64,000 nt of DNA. Source: Artocarpus heterophyllus. Taxonomy: Eukaryota > Streptophyta > Magnoliopsida > Rosales > Moraceae. A program made the translations under genes and the position numbers. The stretch spans positions 30,097,453 through 30,161,452 of the forward strand of contig CM046333.1 of the NCBI GenBank assembly GCA_025403435.1, read 5' to 3'. Position 1 is the first letter of the stretch; each line of letters starts with the position of its first letter. The notes under the pieces were generated by a model that was given only the letters and a program-made list of their open reading frames with translations, was not told where the DNA came from and made no database searches. Shown here piece by piece: positions 24,922-37,323 of the stretch.

Positions 24922-26500
24922 TGTTGCTGTAATAAATAAATAACATAAATTAAATGGCTACATAAACATCATAAATATGTGTTTTGGAATAGTAAACATG
25001 ATACTTGATGCATATGAAACACACATAAATTTTTTTTTACTAATTCCACGATTGTTCAATTTTAATAAATAAAGTGCCGCCGTAGGGTAGGTTAAATTAT
25101 TTATGAATTGAATTGAGACATTCTCAATTAATAAATATATTCAAAATATCTCATATTTTCTATATTTATTAATAACCGTTTATATTTGGTCAAGATATAA
25201 TTAATAATTTAATTATGTCTTTACGAGTGTTACCTATTATTTTGGATTTTAACAACTTAAATCAAAATTGCCGCCGTAGGGTAGGTCAATTTTGAAATAC
25301 ATTATAAAATCCTATCTCTAGGAAGCCAACCTTGATATTGATTTAAACAGACACCCTCCGTAAAGAGGACGAAATCAAAGCATCGCAAGGCGCCACCTAA
25401 ATCTCATGGTGTTGTGCTAATAGTCGAGACCACAGGTTATATTGTCATATTATCTTCTCCCACTCATTATTTTAAAAGATGTGTTTTATCTTATAAAATA
25501 TCATATGTTTCATAATTCTAGTAGATAAAAATAATTTTTAATTACTAGGTTATATTATGTGTTAATAGAATCACATTCTATTTACACTTAAATAAATTAC
25601 CAGATTTTCTAAAAATCTAAATTTATTATGAATTGTCTAACTTACCGAATATTAAACAATTTAAAAATTAGATAATTTAGAATTAATATGAATTTTACCA
25701 AGTCTTAACTATTAAAACTAAATTCATATTATATGGTTGATTAATAAATTAAGATTCTATAAAACCAACCCAATTAATTTAATCTCATTAAATTAATTCT
25801 GATACATATTAAATCATTTTATAAACACCTTTCTAAAAAAAATAATATGCTAGTGAATGCATGTCATGTTACAATAACTATAAGTGGGCACTTTCCTAGA
25901 TGACATGCTATAATGCTTAAACATGTTATCACAATCATTACATGAAAATAAAGCATGAAAATAAAGCATGAAAATAAACAATAGATTTTTGACCGGGTCC
26001 TTTTGGATAATTAAAATTACAACCTATAAAAATAAGAGAAAAAAAATTCCAAGGGTCTTCTTGTAATTTATAGATAATTCCTTGCTCTAATTTTGCAGTC
26101 TTCATGAGGTGGTTTATTGTGCAACAATCTGTTGGATTACCTTTGAAATTTAATAGGCCCAAAGTTCTCAACTGGGCCAAAAGATCCAATGAACTTCTTT
26201 TTCTTCATCGCTCCACGTGTGGCAGGTGAAGGAGAGGAGAAAAGAAAAGAAAAGAATAATAATAATAATAAATTACAAAAAGCCTATACCCCTATATGAG
26301 TTTACACAGATTAATCTAATCAAACTGAAAATAAAATTACTAATCCAAAAGGACCATATAATTAATGACCAAAAATCTATTCATAAATAACCATTCATCA
26401 CATGAATAAAAATTACAAAGATGCAAAGTGTCCATATACATGCATAAAAAAAATGATATTATCAAAATAAGATCATGTTAATCAAATTTATATATGCTAT
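24922..26500 (-). other. 5' leader of B (untranslated)
   Basis: About 1.58 kb without a plausible gene. An exact 17-base repeat GCCGCCGTAGGGTAGGT occurs at 25076-25092 and 25270-25286, with a related CACCCTCCGTAAAGAGG near 25352. The C element leader (near 55675 and 55765) has counterparts, so these are conserved leader features and may act in RNA packaging or dimerisation (inference). Confidence 0.7.
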
Positions 26501-26517
26501 AACCTGCTATGATGCCA
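26501..26517 (-). promoter_or_regulatory. Primer binding site of B (initiator tRNA-Met type)
   Basis: The reverse complement reads TGGCATCATAGCAGGTT, close to the standard TGGTATCAGAGC complement of plant initiator tRNA-Met. It lies two bases from the 5' LTR end. Confidence 0.75.
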
Positions 26518-26519
26518 TT

Positions 26520-27128
26520 TATTGAAATTAAAATATGAAATGTAGTAGAAGGAACGAATCATTGACAAACAAAAATTTTCTGAAAACTTTGTTCATCGGG
26601 AATAGATAATAATTTTAATTAATAATAGAAAGCTTTGAGAATTTTACTTACCTTTTGAAAACTATCAAGGTATCCTAGCTTTCTTTTTTGACACCACGAT
26701 CTTCCAAACCAGGCCTTCACACCAATGAAAAAACGAGTGGGCGTCAAACTGCAAGAATGAATTTTCCTCACACTTTTCTGAATCTGCTATGTACTCAACA
26801 CATAAGATAGCATACCCTTTTTTTAGAGAAGAACTCTCAGTTTTTCGCTTTGGGTGTTTTGCAAAAGTTACATGAATAAAAAAAAATTCTTGAGATAATT
26901 GCTATCTCTCCCTTTTTATATCTGAGCCATTAGTACTTTTTTAATTAATTTCAAATTTAAAATAATCATCATATCAGATAATAAGAAAAGTATATATTTT
27001 ACTTTTTTTTCTTCTTTTTGAATCACTTCACGTGATTCCTTATATATATACATATATATAAAAAGTAAAACGCGAAACGTAAAGTTCTTTACGTTCCCTT
27101 TTTTTTTTTACTTTTCAAATCACATTTG

Positions 27129-27168
<40 letters not shown>

Positions 27169-28524
27169 TAAAACGTAAACTTTTCAAATGTCAACTTTTC
27201 TTTATTTTAATATATATATATATTAATATATTACAAAATCTTATATATAAATAAGATTTGGTTCAAAATCAAATATATATATATATTTAAATTTAAATTC
27301 AAAAATAAATCACATTTATTTAAGAATAGATTTTAAAAATAATCAATTAATTGATTAACTAATGCTCATTCAAATGTGACAACATTTATCACATTACATT
27401 ATGTGGTATAGAGAATATTTTTTTTGTGTCACATTAACTATTCAAGTGTGAAATAACTAATTTAAAATTCAATAATTCCAAACTAAATATGTATAATTCA
27501 TTCTATGCATAAATCTAATATAGTGTTCCAGAGGTGGTATTGGGGACCTATGGACCTATAACCCAAGCTCCAATAAATTTGACAATTAATTAACTCTTTG
27601 ATTAATGTGCCAAATTTATTAGTTTCGGTGTTATTCCACTAAAAACCTGAAACTGAACTCTTGAGATTATAGTAAAATTACTCAAAGAAAATAAGCGAGT
27701 AGTCCATTGATATAATCATTACATATAAGTCAGTCCTCCATAAATAATTCATAATAAGAGCTAGGTTTAATTTTCGTTTATTTCTTTTATTATATCTTTA
27801 TCTTTGAGTTCCAATATTCCTCTAATAAACAGTTAATTCATAATCTTATTATGAACGAGTGCTCTACTGTTCAAACCTTGAATTATCACTTAAGAGAACT
27901 ATTTTTCTAACTTCCATAGGAAAGAAATGGATTTTATATCTGTATAATATTATTCCCAGCCATTTATTACGTTATGTTTCCAAGATGCTAAGTTTTGATA
28001 TCTGCTTAGACAAATCTTACCATGCAAGTCAAAAAACATAATGTCATAAATAGAAGTCTAATAAATACTCAGGATTAAGACTGTCAAATATATGATCATC
28101 ACAGTGATAAATTTGAATACTCTATTTGTAACGGATGATTATTAGAGATTTATAATTTATCTAGTCCAGTCTTATATAATCTCATTATATAAAGTTCCTC
28201 CAATCCAATGTCTCTATATTAATAGTCCGGATAATGACTATTTCATTCTAAATACGATTGGACCATACTTGTAATATTTAATTAAAGATCCTAAACTTTA
28301 ATTAATTATTACAGACTATTTAGATTATTATCTATAAATTTTATCCCTAAGCTTATAACACTTATATGCTAAATTTATAGTCACATAAATAATCATAGAA
28401 TTTTTTTGATGTTTATAAATGTAATCATAATACATATAAACAACCAAAATAATTATAAATGTCACTTTATTTATTTATTAACAATATATATAATGTCACA
28501 GCTTTTAGGACACTAAACCCAACA
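26520..28524 (-). repeat. 5' LTR of B
   Basis: About 2.0 kb, collinear with the 3' LTR, with a longer AT tract (about 27130-27168). The terminal dinucleotide at the leader side is changed (TA for TG on the plus strand). The GAAAA duplication follows at 28525. Confidence 0.9.
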
Positions 28525-28529
28525 GAAAA

Positions 28530-29420
28530 GCCATTAAACTTAGAAGTGTTAGTAATCTAAATTTCATCGTTTTCCTCTCGAATTCCAAAATTTCCTTTTG
28601 GACTTTCTCCGGCAATTTTCTCACATAAATCTTCTTGTTTCTCTCTTTCCAAATTTCTTTATTCTTTTTCATGTAGAATGTCTTTTGCGATGGATTCGAG
28701 CCCTTTTCTTGCATTCTTTCTGTTGGAACCTCAATAGCTTCTAAACTTAGACTCACTTTTTTGCTTTAGAAAGGGCATCTTGAAGAGTAGCCTCTTTCAT
28801 ATGTTAAGAACAACATTCAAAAGCAGAGCCAGATGTTTGAATCCCGTTATTGGCAGAATTATCCATCTGCTTGGAAAATTTAACTTTAGAAATTGAGCTA
28901 TGAGTATTCACACTAGAGTACAGTTTCTTAATCAGAAGAAGAGATAGGGTTAGATACCATCCTGGCTTGCACTTTTCCAAAACCAGCTTTAGAAGATATG
29001 CTTCCTCGGGAAGTTTTGGAAGAGGAAGCTGAGACAACAGATTTCTTAATAATGATTTTCGGCCCTTCTGGCTCTAAGGTAAGACAAGGACTGAGTCATC
29101 ACTCATTTGAAGGATAATAATCTGAGTAGAAAAGGTCTTTTCTTTTTCCCCCATGGCTTGAAAATCTGAAGCACACCAAGCTAAAAACTCATTCTTGTGG
29201 ATCAAAGCGATAGAAAAGTCGGAAAGATAGGTGGGGCTGATTGATCGTAGAACCTAAAACCTTTTAGGGCGAATTACACACCTTAAATCAGTAAGATTGG
29301 ATTCCAACAAAGACTGAATAATTGAAACCTTATCTCCATTTAAATTGGCACGATGAAGTGACACGGAACCTAGACACCAATAAAACACAAACTATTAAGA
29401 TAAAAAGAAAAGAAAAAAGG
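28530..29420 (-). pseudogene. Unrecognised relic, upstream segment right of B
   Basis: Reading leftward on the minus strand, a decayed frame gives SVSLHRANLNGDKVSIIQSL, then SISPTYLSDFSIALIHKNEF, FLAWCASDFQAMGEKEKTFS and IIILQMSDDSVLVLP (about 29370-29095). A Ser/Lys-rich linker follows, then a basic helical part (IWKERNKKIYVRKLPEKV, about 28660-28600). It is cut at 28525 by element B. Single stops sit between otherwise readable blocks, so it was once a real protein. I do not recognise the family. It could be an accessory protein of a Ty3/gypsy element or another integrated element. Confidence 0.45.
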
Positions 29421-30599
29421 CGTTCACGAAATATCATGCATAGAAAATCTAAGTCACAAACTTGAAAAATTTTCAATATGAGCAATAGTTGGGATGTTTT
29501 GGAGAGATGATGTCCATGCTCCATGAAGGAGAAAGACGTTGCTAGTCCAACTTTTCTCTGTAGAAGTTAAACTAGCTTGGAAAAGAGGATAAGGGAACCT
29601 ATTTTTCTTATGACGAGATTGAAGATGGAACGTTCAATCAGCATATCTAGAAATCTGAACATTATAGAGAAAGAAGAGATCTTCTAAATCCAAAATAATG
29701 CCATGAAGAAGAGAAGTGTCCACGGCATTGATCACGCAAATCCCAGTTAGAATCCTAAACGTGCTTGGGTTACATTGATTGGGCTTTAGATTTAGGGTAT
29801 TAAAAAATTTATGAAATAAGGGATGCAGGGGAAGTTGAACCCAGCATAGTTGTTTGTGGAAGATGACTGAATCCTTTGGGGAACCAGAGTCTTTTTTAGT
29901 TTCAAACTTTTAAACAGAAACTTCCTCAAGAATAATCCTACACACCCTTCGGATTTCCTCAAGAGGGGTGGTGGAAATTTTTGGTGGCATGTTGAATAGG
30001 GAAAACAAATTAGAGGAAAAAAGGAAAACAAAGAAGGAAAATCAAGAAATCAAAGGATGAAGCACAAGAAAATCAAGCAAGAATCAAAGAAGAAGGATCC
30101 CACTCAGGCAGAGGATTTTCTTGGAAAGGAAGTTTTTGAGGTAAGAGAATGATAATGAAGCATACAAAAAGGAAACAAAAAAGGTCCGATTAGAACCGTT
30201 GAATTCAAAATTGGGAAAGTAACTTGTAATGATATGATGATGTAATCAGAAGTAGGAATGAAAAGATTAGACAGAACCCAATGTAAAAACACATGTTCCC
30301 TTGTTCGGATTTCCAATAAAAAAGAGATTACACGTGTAAAAATCCCACTCAAAAGTAAATAAACACATGTTCAAGTGGGAGAGGTCAAAGGGAAGATTTA
30401 CCATGTAAAATATCTAAGCACAAAACAAGGATAGGGAAAATAGAGAAAAGAGAGAAAAGAGATGAAGATAAATGAGAAAGCAATTTCATATAGCTAAAAT
30501 GAGGAAATTGAAATTTCATTCATATTCCTTAAGCAAATACAAGAGATACAGAATCAGGAAGTATAAAGAATAAAGATAAAAACACTTCAGTCGACATCC
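29421..30599. other. No gene recognised
   Basis: Low-complexity, purine-rich plus strand with only short open frames (29792-30031 and 30104-30352 minus), rich in Phe, Leu and Ser as expected of chance frames opposite purine runs. The minus strand near 29370-29480 has a pyrimidine-rich run ending TTATTGGTGTCTAG before the readable relic, which could be a former intron 3' end. It may be the spacer between two relic genes. Confidence 0.35.
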
Positions 30600-31420
30600 A
30601 CATCATCATTTTCATCTTCAGAACCTTTTACACATCTGTGCCATCGCAATCCCTAAGATCTTCATCATTAGAAGAACCCTCAGGCTATCGATACCTAAAC
30701 CTGATGTTATACTCATCAAAATCTAACCCATAGACTTTATAATAATCAGCTAAAGAAGGGTAAAGCCTTTCTTTAGCTTTAAGCAAAGTCACCTCCCAAT
30801 CGATCTAATAACCGTTGCAATAACCAATCACAAACTTAAGCTTTTGATGAGCTTTCTATTTCTTCTTTTCCTTTCTTATCCCGTCAGGCTCAGAGTCAAC
30901 CCAAGGGCGGACATTGGTTTAAGCTTTTTCTTTTTCCGTGATAAGCCTCTCATGGTTTTCTTAAGAATAGAAATCTAATTCAAAGCCTCATCTAGTAATT
31001 TGTTAGACTCAAGGAGACAAGGAGATAAAATGTTAGAGCTATAAACCTTCAATAATTCAGACTTCAATTTGTCAGCTTCCTTTTGAAGAATTGCAACTCA
31101 GGAGTCTGATCCAGATAGAGGAGTTTTGGAATGAACCGAGGAAGTAGAAGAAGAAGGCATTTTTGAAGCAAACCATTCTCCGTCAAGAACCTGGCTGAGT
31201 CTAGCAGTTTCTCTATCCTTCTCGTCTAACTTAAGATTTTTCTCTCTCAAATCCTCTTTAAGTTTGTTGATAATTTCAAGATTTTGGGATTAGACGGGGT
31301 AGAAGATTGAAGATTAAAGTTCTATTCTGCATCTTTCCACTCGTTATGTCTTTATCATCTCTTTCACAAGAAGTCATGGTATATAAATCTTTGACTTCAA
31401 AGCTTCCTTCTGATAATTTT
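30600..31420 (-). pseudogene. Coiled-coil part of a gag-like relic
   Basis: On the minus strand, about 31290-31110 reads IINKLKEDLREKNLKLDEK and DRETARLSQVLDGEWF, a clear heptad-type coiled coil. It continues as KEADKLKSELLKVYSSNILS near 31080-31020 after a stop. The peptide LKSKIF of the other relic (2900) has a DNA counterpart here (AAATCTTTGACTTCAAA at both 2898 and 31386), so the two relics may be duplicated or related genes. Function unknown. Confidence 0.4.
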
Positions 31421-31424
31421 CCGC

Positions 31425-32860
31425 TTAGAAAGATAACGAATGAACGACATTCTTTATCCGTATTAAGCCAGAATGGGCCATGCCTCTAGCATCAAAGTTG
31501 GAATACTGAGCTTGGTCTTCTAAATTAGCTAGGGTGACAAGGGAATTAAATATAGCATCTTGCATATCCATGTTCAAATTAGAATCTTGAGGAAGAACAG
31601 GCCGACCATCAGATTTGATGAAACACAGACACCAGATGTCAGGATCATGAAAGGCTAGGCCACGGCATTTCACTTCAGCAAAAGGCTGCTTATTGGGGCG
31701 AGGATTCCTACCAACAGATAGAGGAAGGTTATCAAAGACGTACAAGTATTTATTGGAAGTCTCTAAGTTAGGGGAAATGCTAGAAGGGTTATGCATGATG
31801 GTTCCAACTGGGGAATTAGATTTGAAAACAAAAGGAGCCAGCGCAGAAGAAGCCAGATTTCAAGATGAAGAATCTACAGAAAGACGAAAGCTTTGAGAAG
31901 ACTCGAGAGAAGCGGAGATTTTAGAAGGAGTTGGTAAGATATGAGAAGGAATAGGAATAGATAGGAAGTATATCTTTTTTAGGTAGGAAGAGAGAAGTGA
32001 TTTAAGTGTAGAGTTAGAGGAAGGCGAGTCAAGAGGAGATTCAGAATGAAGAGACTCTTTTTCTTCCTGAACTTGAGCTAAATGTGTTTTGTAAAGTGCC
32101 AGATGACAAGAATTAAAGGGGACACCAATGGCTTTAAGGTAAGGAGTGAGAAGATATATGGGGGTCAGAAGTTATATGAACTGGAAAGAAAAAGAAGAAT
32201 AAAATTTCAAAAAATCCTCCCTAACAGTGATTTCTTTTAAATCATTCTTATGATAAAGTGAGACCTGAAATTTCTTATGAAAATCTTCCAAAGGACGATT
32301 AAAAGATACAAAAAGGTACAAGGAAGGGTCAGAACGCCAATTCTCTTGAACCAAGACTGGGAAGTTATGCCAACGATTATTACTAGATAGAGGAATACTT
32401 TGAAACATATGAAGACTAGAGAAGAGGGATGGAGTTGGAAAAAGTCTCTTTGAATTTCAATAAGTTTGTAGCAGGACAAAATGTCTCTAACAGTTAGCGA
32501 GATATGCTTATGTTTAATATAATAAATAACAAAGTAGAAAATACGAAAACTATTGGGAGAGTGTTGGAAAGTAGATAAATGAGAAAAGGCAAAGAACTTG
32601 AGAATGAAGAGGGAACTTGACAAAATGAAATTGGTCAAGAGGGAAAACTCAATCTTCAGGACTAATGTTCTCTCCAGTAAAAAGGTTCACGTCATGAGGA
32701 AAGTCACAAAGAGAAACGTCAGCAGAAATTTCTAATTCTTCACTAAGTCCTTTGAAAGTCAGAAGATTTGCTAGGATTGAAAGCCATAGTAAGAATAAAA
32801 GCCAAAAAATGAGAAGGAACCAGAGAATTGTAGTAAGGAGAAGGCACAAAAGAATCACTT
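31425..32860 (-). pseudogene. Gag-like relic, N-terminal and central parts
   Basis: Minus-strand pieces in order: near 32560 PNSFRIFYFVIYYIKHKHIS followed by LTVRDILSCYKL; after a frameshift, 32400-32170 NRWHNFPVLVQENWRSDPSL and FVSFNRPLEDFHKKFQVSLY; then 31796-31425 (123 codons still open) with RGLAFHDPDIWCLCFIKSDG and SNFDARGMAHSGLIRIKNV. The PNSxRxhxxF pattern followed by a W-rich block is reminiscent of plant 'putative gypsy type transposon' proteins (Pfam Transposase_28). That is family knowledge applied by eye, not a search. A MITE lies just beyond its likely start. Confidence 0.45.
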
Positions 32861-32864
32861 ATTA

Positions 32865-33041
32865 GGGTGTTTGGAAGGGTTATGGGAACCAGTGGTGGGA
32901 ACTACTTTTACTATAGCATGTGAGAGTTTTATACTGTAGCACCTTTTTTTATTGTTACCGTAGCATGTGAGAGCTTTACACTGTTCATAACTGAATTTGT
33001 GGTGGGAACTGAGTGGTGAGAACCACTGCCAAACATTTCTC
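32865..33041. mobile_element. Tourist-like MITE (177 bp)
   Basis: Flanked by TTA at 32862-32864 and 33042-33044, the target duplication of PIF/Harbinger elements. The ends are imperfect inverted repeats: GGGTGTTTGGAAGGGTT on the left, and the reverse complement of the right end reads GAGAAATGTTTGGCAGTGGTT. It holds an internal direct repeat (TAGCATGTGAGAG, near 32916 and 32963). No coding capacity. Confidence 0.6.
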
Positions 33042-33044
33042 TTA

Positions 33045-34059
33045 AATTTGGTAAAAACAAGAACTAGAAAAACCCAAATTTAATATGAAAATGGGGGTTA
33101 ATGTGGGAAATAAAATAAATCATTAAAAAACGACATCGTTTAGATATATTAGGAAGACGAAATGACAATGGGCTGAAGATGTATTATAACATCTAAAATA
33201 GACTAAAAAAAATGACATAAGTTATGTAAATAAATTGCCACATCAGATATGAGATCTAACGGATAAAAATAAAAGGAAAGATCTAGTGACAGAGGCTAAA
33301 GGAAGCAAAGAACTCCAGCATCTATAAATAGAAAGGGGTGTTAATGCAGTGGGGGACTTTTTTTTGTTTTGAAGCAAACCACTTTGAGAAATTCAAAAGT
33401 GATAATCTAGAGAGAAAAGTTTAGAGAATCAAAGAGAGAAAGATCATGCTTCTTTACATTCTATAATTAAGATCGAACTTGTTTGGGCTATCTCGAATCT
33501 GATCAAACAAGTTACTTTTTATGTTCATTGCTTATAGAAAATCTGTGTTAAAATAATAGACATAGTACTAATACCACTAATTCTTTCTTTCATAAAAATA
33601 AAGTTTATACGTTTTTATATGAAATGTGAGTTGTTATCTTTTTGTGTATTTTACCTGTAAAGTTCATTTACCATATCAATATTAAATGGGTGAATTATGT
33701 CCTAATTAGTAATTATCTTTATATAAAGCATTTTAGAGCATTTAGAAAGTCACTTCAAATCAAAAGTTTAAATTAAGAACCTTGTAACAAATTCAAATTT
33801 TTACAAAAAAAAAAAAGAAAAAATGTGGTGAAAATATTTAAACTAATATTTTTTAGTTTGAATTAGTCTTCTAAACGCACTAATAATGATGAAAAAATAG
33901 AAAAGAAAAGCAAGTGTTGTCCTATAAGTATAATCTCATATCGAATAGCATTGTTTGCTTATGATATCCTACGTGTTCAATTAATTTTTTAAAAGAAAAA
34001 TTGCAATCAAATTAAATCAGTAGTATCACAAAACACTGCAAATGATCCCGCAATATAAA
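33045..34059 (+). repeat. Possible LTR with TATA box, boundaries not found
   Basis: No gene. A good TATA box (TATAAATAG, 33323-33331) lies about 30-100 bases before a purine-rich transcribed-looking stretch, downstream of an AAACGACATCGTTT palindrome (33127-33140). This arrangement resembles the promoter of a Ty3/gypsy LTR and would be the 3' LTR of the relic element to the left. I found no TG…CA ends or target duplication. Confidence 0.3.
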
Positions 34060-36120
34060 TGTAATGCCCTAAAATTAATTAAGTGCTATTAATGTGTAAA
34101 ATGGTGAATTAGTGTGCCATAATAAATATTTTAAACTTGATTTGACTATTCTGTGAGATTTCTAAATTAATGTTATTTTTTATTATTTTAATTACTCTTA
34201 ATTATTTTTACTTGTTATTTTGATTTTGAAACAAAACAATTTGTCAAACGTCAAAAATGCCCGTTTTACAAAACCGTAGGTGGCACACGGTTTTCACACA
34301 GTGAAACTGCCCACTTATTTCTCTATATATACCATCTCTTTCTCTTTCTCTCCTCACTCTTTCTTACTCACTCAGCTCTCCCTCTCTCTTTCACTCATCT
34401 CTCTCTCTTTCCCTCTCACCGTCCCTTTCTCTCTCTCATTCTCTCAAAATTTTGATTTCAAAAATCGAGCCCAAGCTTCGGTTTAGCAGTTGGAGGCTTG
34501 GAAACGTGATTGAGCAACCAAAAACACGATTTAAAGCTTAAATCCAAGGTTAGTTTTCGAATTTCAAAACTTTTTCAATTTTTCAATTTTTCAATTTTTC
34601 TTTGTATTTTGAAATCTAAGTTCATTTAAGCTTAGAAAACTCTTAATCCAAGTTAGACAAACTTAAAACAACTAGAATCTAAGCTTAGTTTGAAGAAAAA
34701 AAGGTTTCGAATGAAGATTTTCTATTTTTCTCTATTTTTTATTTTTGGATTTATTCAAAATCTTTGTGTAAATCTTGTTTTAATGTGTTAAAAAGTGCTC
34801 TATTATGTTTTTCTATATTTATGATTATTTTTCATGCTTGAGATCTAAGAAAAGCAGGTTGAAATAAGGATTTGGGGTCGAGGAGGCCGAGAACCTGTGC
34901 TTGAAAAATTCTGGAATTATCCAGTTCGACAAGCTGGATTCATATTTCCAGCAAGTCGAACCTGGAAAAGTTTGGTTGATCGGACCTAGTTTTCCAACAG
35001 GCCAAATTGCACCGTTCGGCCGGCTGAACCAGGGTGATTGGCAGGCCAACTGAAGCCAACCGAACATGGTGAAATTTTGTTATTTTTCATCCGTTTTCAC
35101 TGTTTTGAACCCCGATTGAAATTTCAACTTTATAAAATAATTTTATAAGTACAAATGGCACACTAGGACACCATTAGATAGCTTAGCAATGTAGAATAAC
35201 TTAAGCTAGAAACTGATAGACCTAGTTCATATTTAAGGTGTTCGAGGATCTGCAGAGCTAACGTATAGCGGACAGGGATTTGCGGTGTGGGACACCAGCA
35301 CAAGTATTGAGGTAGGACTTCTACCCCCTTCCCTTGGTAACCTAGCTTTCAAATGATTCTGGCCTAAAAAAGATTTTTATCAAAATGTTTTCAATGATTG
35401 ATTGAAAAAGGGATTTATTGCCCGTTTTCATAAACAGTAGATTGAGGTGATTCTCATAATAAACCTTATAATGAATGTAAATGAAAATACTTGGTAAAAA
35501 TAGAATTTTTATAATTATAGAAAGATGTATATATGGGCATGATGCCATATTAGAGATCGGGTCGTGTAGCGTGCGACTTTGAGGGCAGGTCTCGAAACCT
35601 AGCTGGGTCACTTCGTTGGTGAATATTTATGGTTTGCCCAGTGAAAGATAAAAGGTACTTTCTGGACAAACTATTTTAATAAAACTTGTTTAAATGGTTT
35701 TATTTATTTAACTCTGTTTCCAGTTATTTCTTGAAAGGTAAATTTTATGTCTAAACTGTTTATCTGTTCTTAAAACATAGTCCTACTGAGCCATTCGTTT
35801 GCATTTTACTTGCTTTTAAAATCTTTACCCCTTCTAGGCCGATTTCAGCTTAGGATCGGAGAAGAGTCCATTGACCAGACCAGCAAACCGTAGAAGAGCC
35901 AAGTAGGTTATTTAAATTCTAAAAATCAAGGCATGTAATACTTTAACTCTCTCTCTTCTTATTTTGGACTGTGGTTGTAATTTAATATTGTCAATACTAC
36001 GTGTGTCCACAAGATGTGGGTCAGTGGGACCCAACTTGCCTCTTTTATGCTTTCTTTATTTATGATTTTGTTATATTCCCTATTGATTATTTTGTTATTC
36101 TTATTTGTTAAATGATTACA
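34060..36120 (+). repeat. Probable solo LTR E (Ty3/gypsy type)
   Basis: Starts TGTAATGCCCTAAAATTAAT, the usual start style of long plant Ty3/gypsy LTRs. It contains a TATA box (TATATATA, 34324-34331) followed by a ~110-base CT-rich tract, a four-unit TTTTTCAA repeat (34571-34600) and a cluster of TTCGGCC/CGAAC motifs (34918-35066). The 3' end is placed at GATTACA (36114-36120) by similarity to typical ends only. No primer site or coding region follows, and I could not match a target duplication, so the right end is uncertain. Confidence 0.5.
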
Positions 36121-37314
36121 CACATTTTTCTAAAAAAGTTGTCATAATTAATTTTAAATTCTTAAACTTAAGTTTTAATCAAAATTTCTACTTAATTAAC
36201 TTAATTAAACTGTCATGTCATCTAATAAAGACCCAACTCTGAACGTATATCGGATCCACCATCATATGCTGAGTTATCTCTTGCCCTTTTGTATACTTAC
36301 GTCTATACTCTTCTTATTAACGATTATTTAGACGTGTTGCCGGTTACTTCAATTTAATATCTTCATGAGGACAATTCCATTTTTTGCCACACTAAGAAAC
36401 CTCATTTTCAGAAACTTTTTTCAGTACTTGCATAGAAAAGTGTTACACCATAAAATTATTAAGAAAAAAAAGATAAAAAAACAATTTGTCACATTTTTTA
36501 TTTATTTAAAACAAAAAAAAAACCCACAATACATGGTATCTGATTGATTACATTCCTCTGTCCCACATTTTCCAAAGTTATGTCCTAAATACCATAATAA
36601 TAATCTTACATGGACCCTTTTCTAAAGATTATATTTTAAGATTCATATACCAACTCATCATGACCAAGTGCAGTAGGTTATCTGTACTTTATATTTTGGG
36701 AGCTCCCTTCATAGTATATATATTTTTACCATTAGATTAACTATTTAACTAATAATATTCGAATAATCATGTTAAAAATTTATAAACCGTGATACAAAAC
36801 TATATATATAATATAAAAGTACATGTTAATAGGATAACAATAATTATCCCACTATAAGTTGTGCCTTTTTTATATTTTATTGCATGAATATTTATGTCAA
36901 GAAGATTCCAATACGTATCCGCACGGATACATGTTCCTTTGATTGTTCCTTATAATGCAATGAACTTGACTCAGAAAGAAGCAAAACAGATGAGCACTAG
37001 AAGGAGAAAAGAATAAAAGGACATGAATATGTGCGACTTTTACTATTTAGGGAAAAAAAAAATAAACGGGGATCTTTAGCAAATATATTGAGGCATCAAG
37101 TTTCTGAATGTTTTGTCGTTTCTTACGATACAAGGATAAAATTATGAGTAAATGGGGTTTTGTTGCCATATAAGGACTAAATAAAGGCCAAGAAAAATGG
37201 CTCTGTATGCATACAAGGTTAGTGTCTGTTTGCTGATGCACACTTTCTTATTAGGCCTTCAAGAGTGATTAGAATGACGACATTCACAAAACGACAATAA
37301 ATGAAAATTATGAT
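36121..37314. other. Intergenic sequence upstream of KAO
   Basis: AT-rich, with no coding region and no clear repeat ends. It is the distal upstream region of the P450 gene. Short frames at 36365-36547 and 37047-37241 carry no motif. Confidence 0.5.
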
Positions 37315-37323
37315 TATAAATAG
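37315..37323 (+). promoter_or_regulatory. Candidate TATA box of KAO
   Basis: TATAAATAG lies 441 bases before the start codon, followed after about 30 bases by C/T-rich sequence like a plant transcription start. It implies a leader of roughly 400 bases. Other TATA-like strings (TATATATAG near 37613 and 37646) could serve instead. Confidence 0.45.

Larger units (their letters stand above)
18938..28524 (-). mobile_element. Copia LTR retrotransposon B, structurally complete
   Basis: The 9.59-kb element has two ~2.0-kb LTRs (18938-20928 and 26520-28524), an internal part of 5.59 kb, a primer binding site, a polypurine tract and an exact target duplication GAAAA at 18933-18937 and 28525-28529. On the minus strand the LTR starts TGTTGGGTTTGG and ends TTTAATTTCAACA (the 5' copy ends …CAATA). 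Domain order is copia. Compared by eye in one ~290-base stretch near the inner end, the LTRs differ at very roughly one base in ten to twelve, so this is not a recent insertion. Confidence 0.93.
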
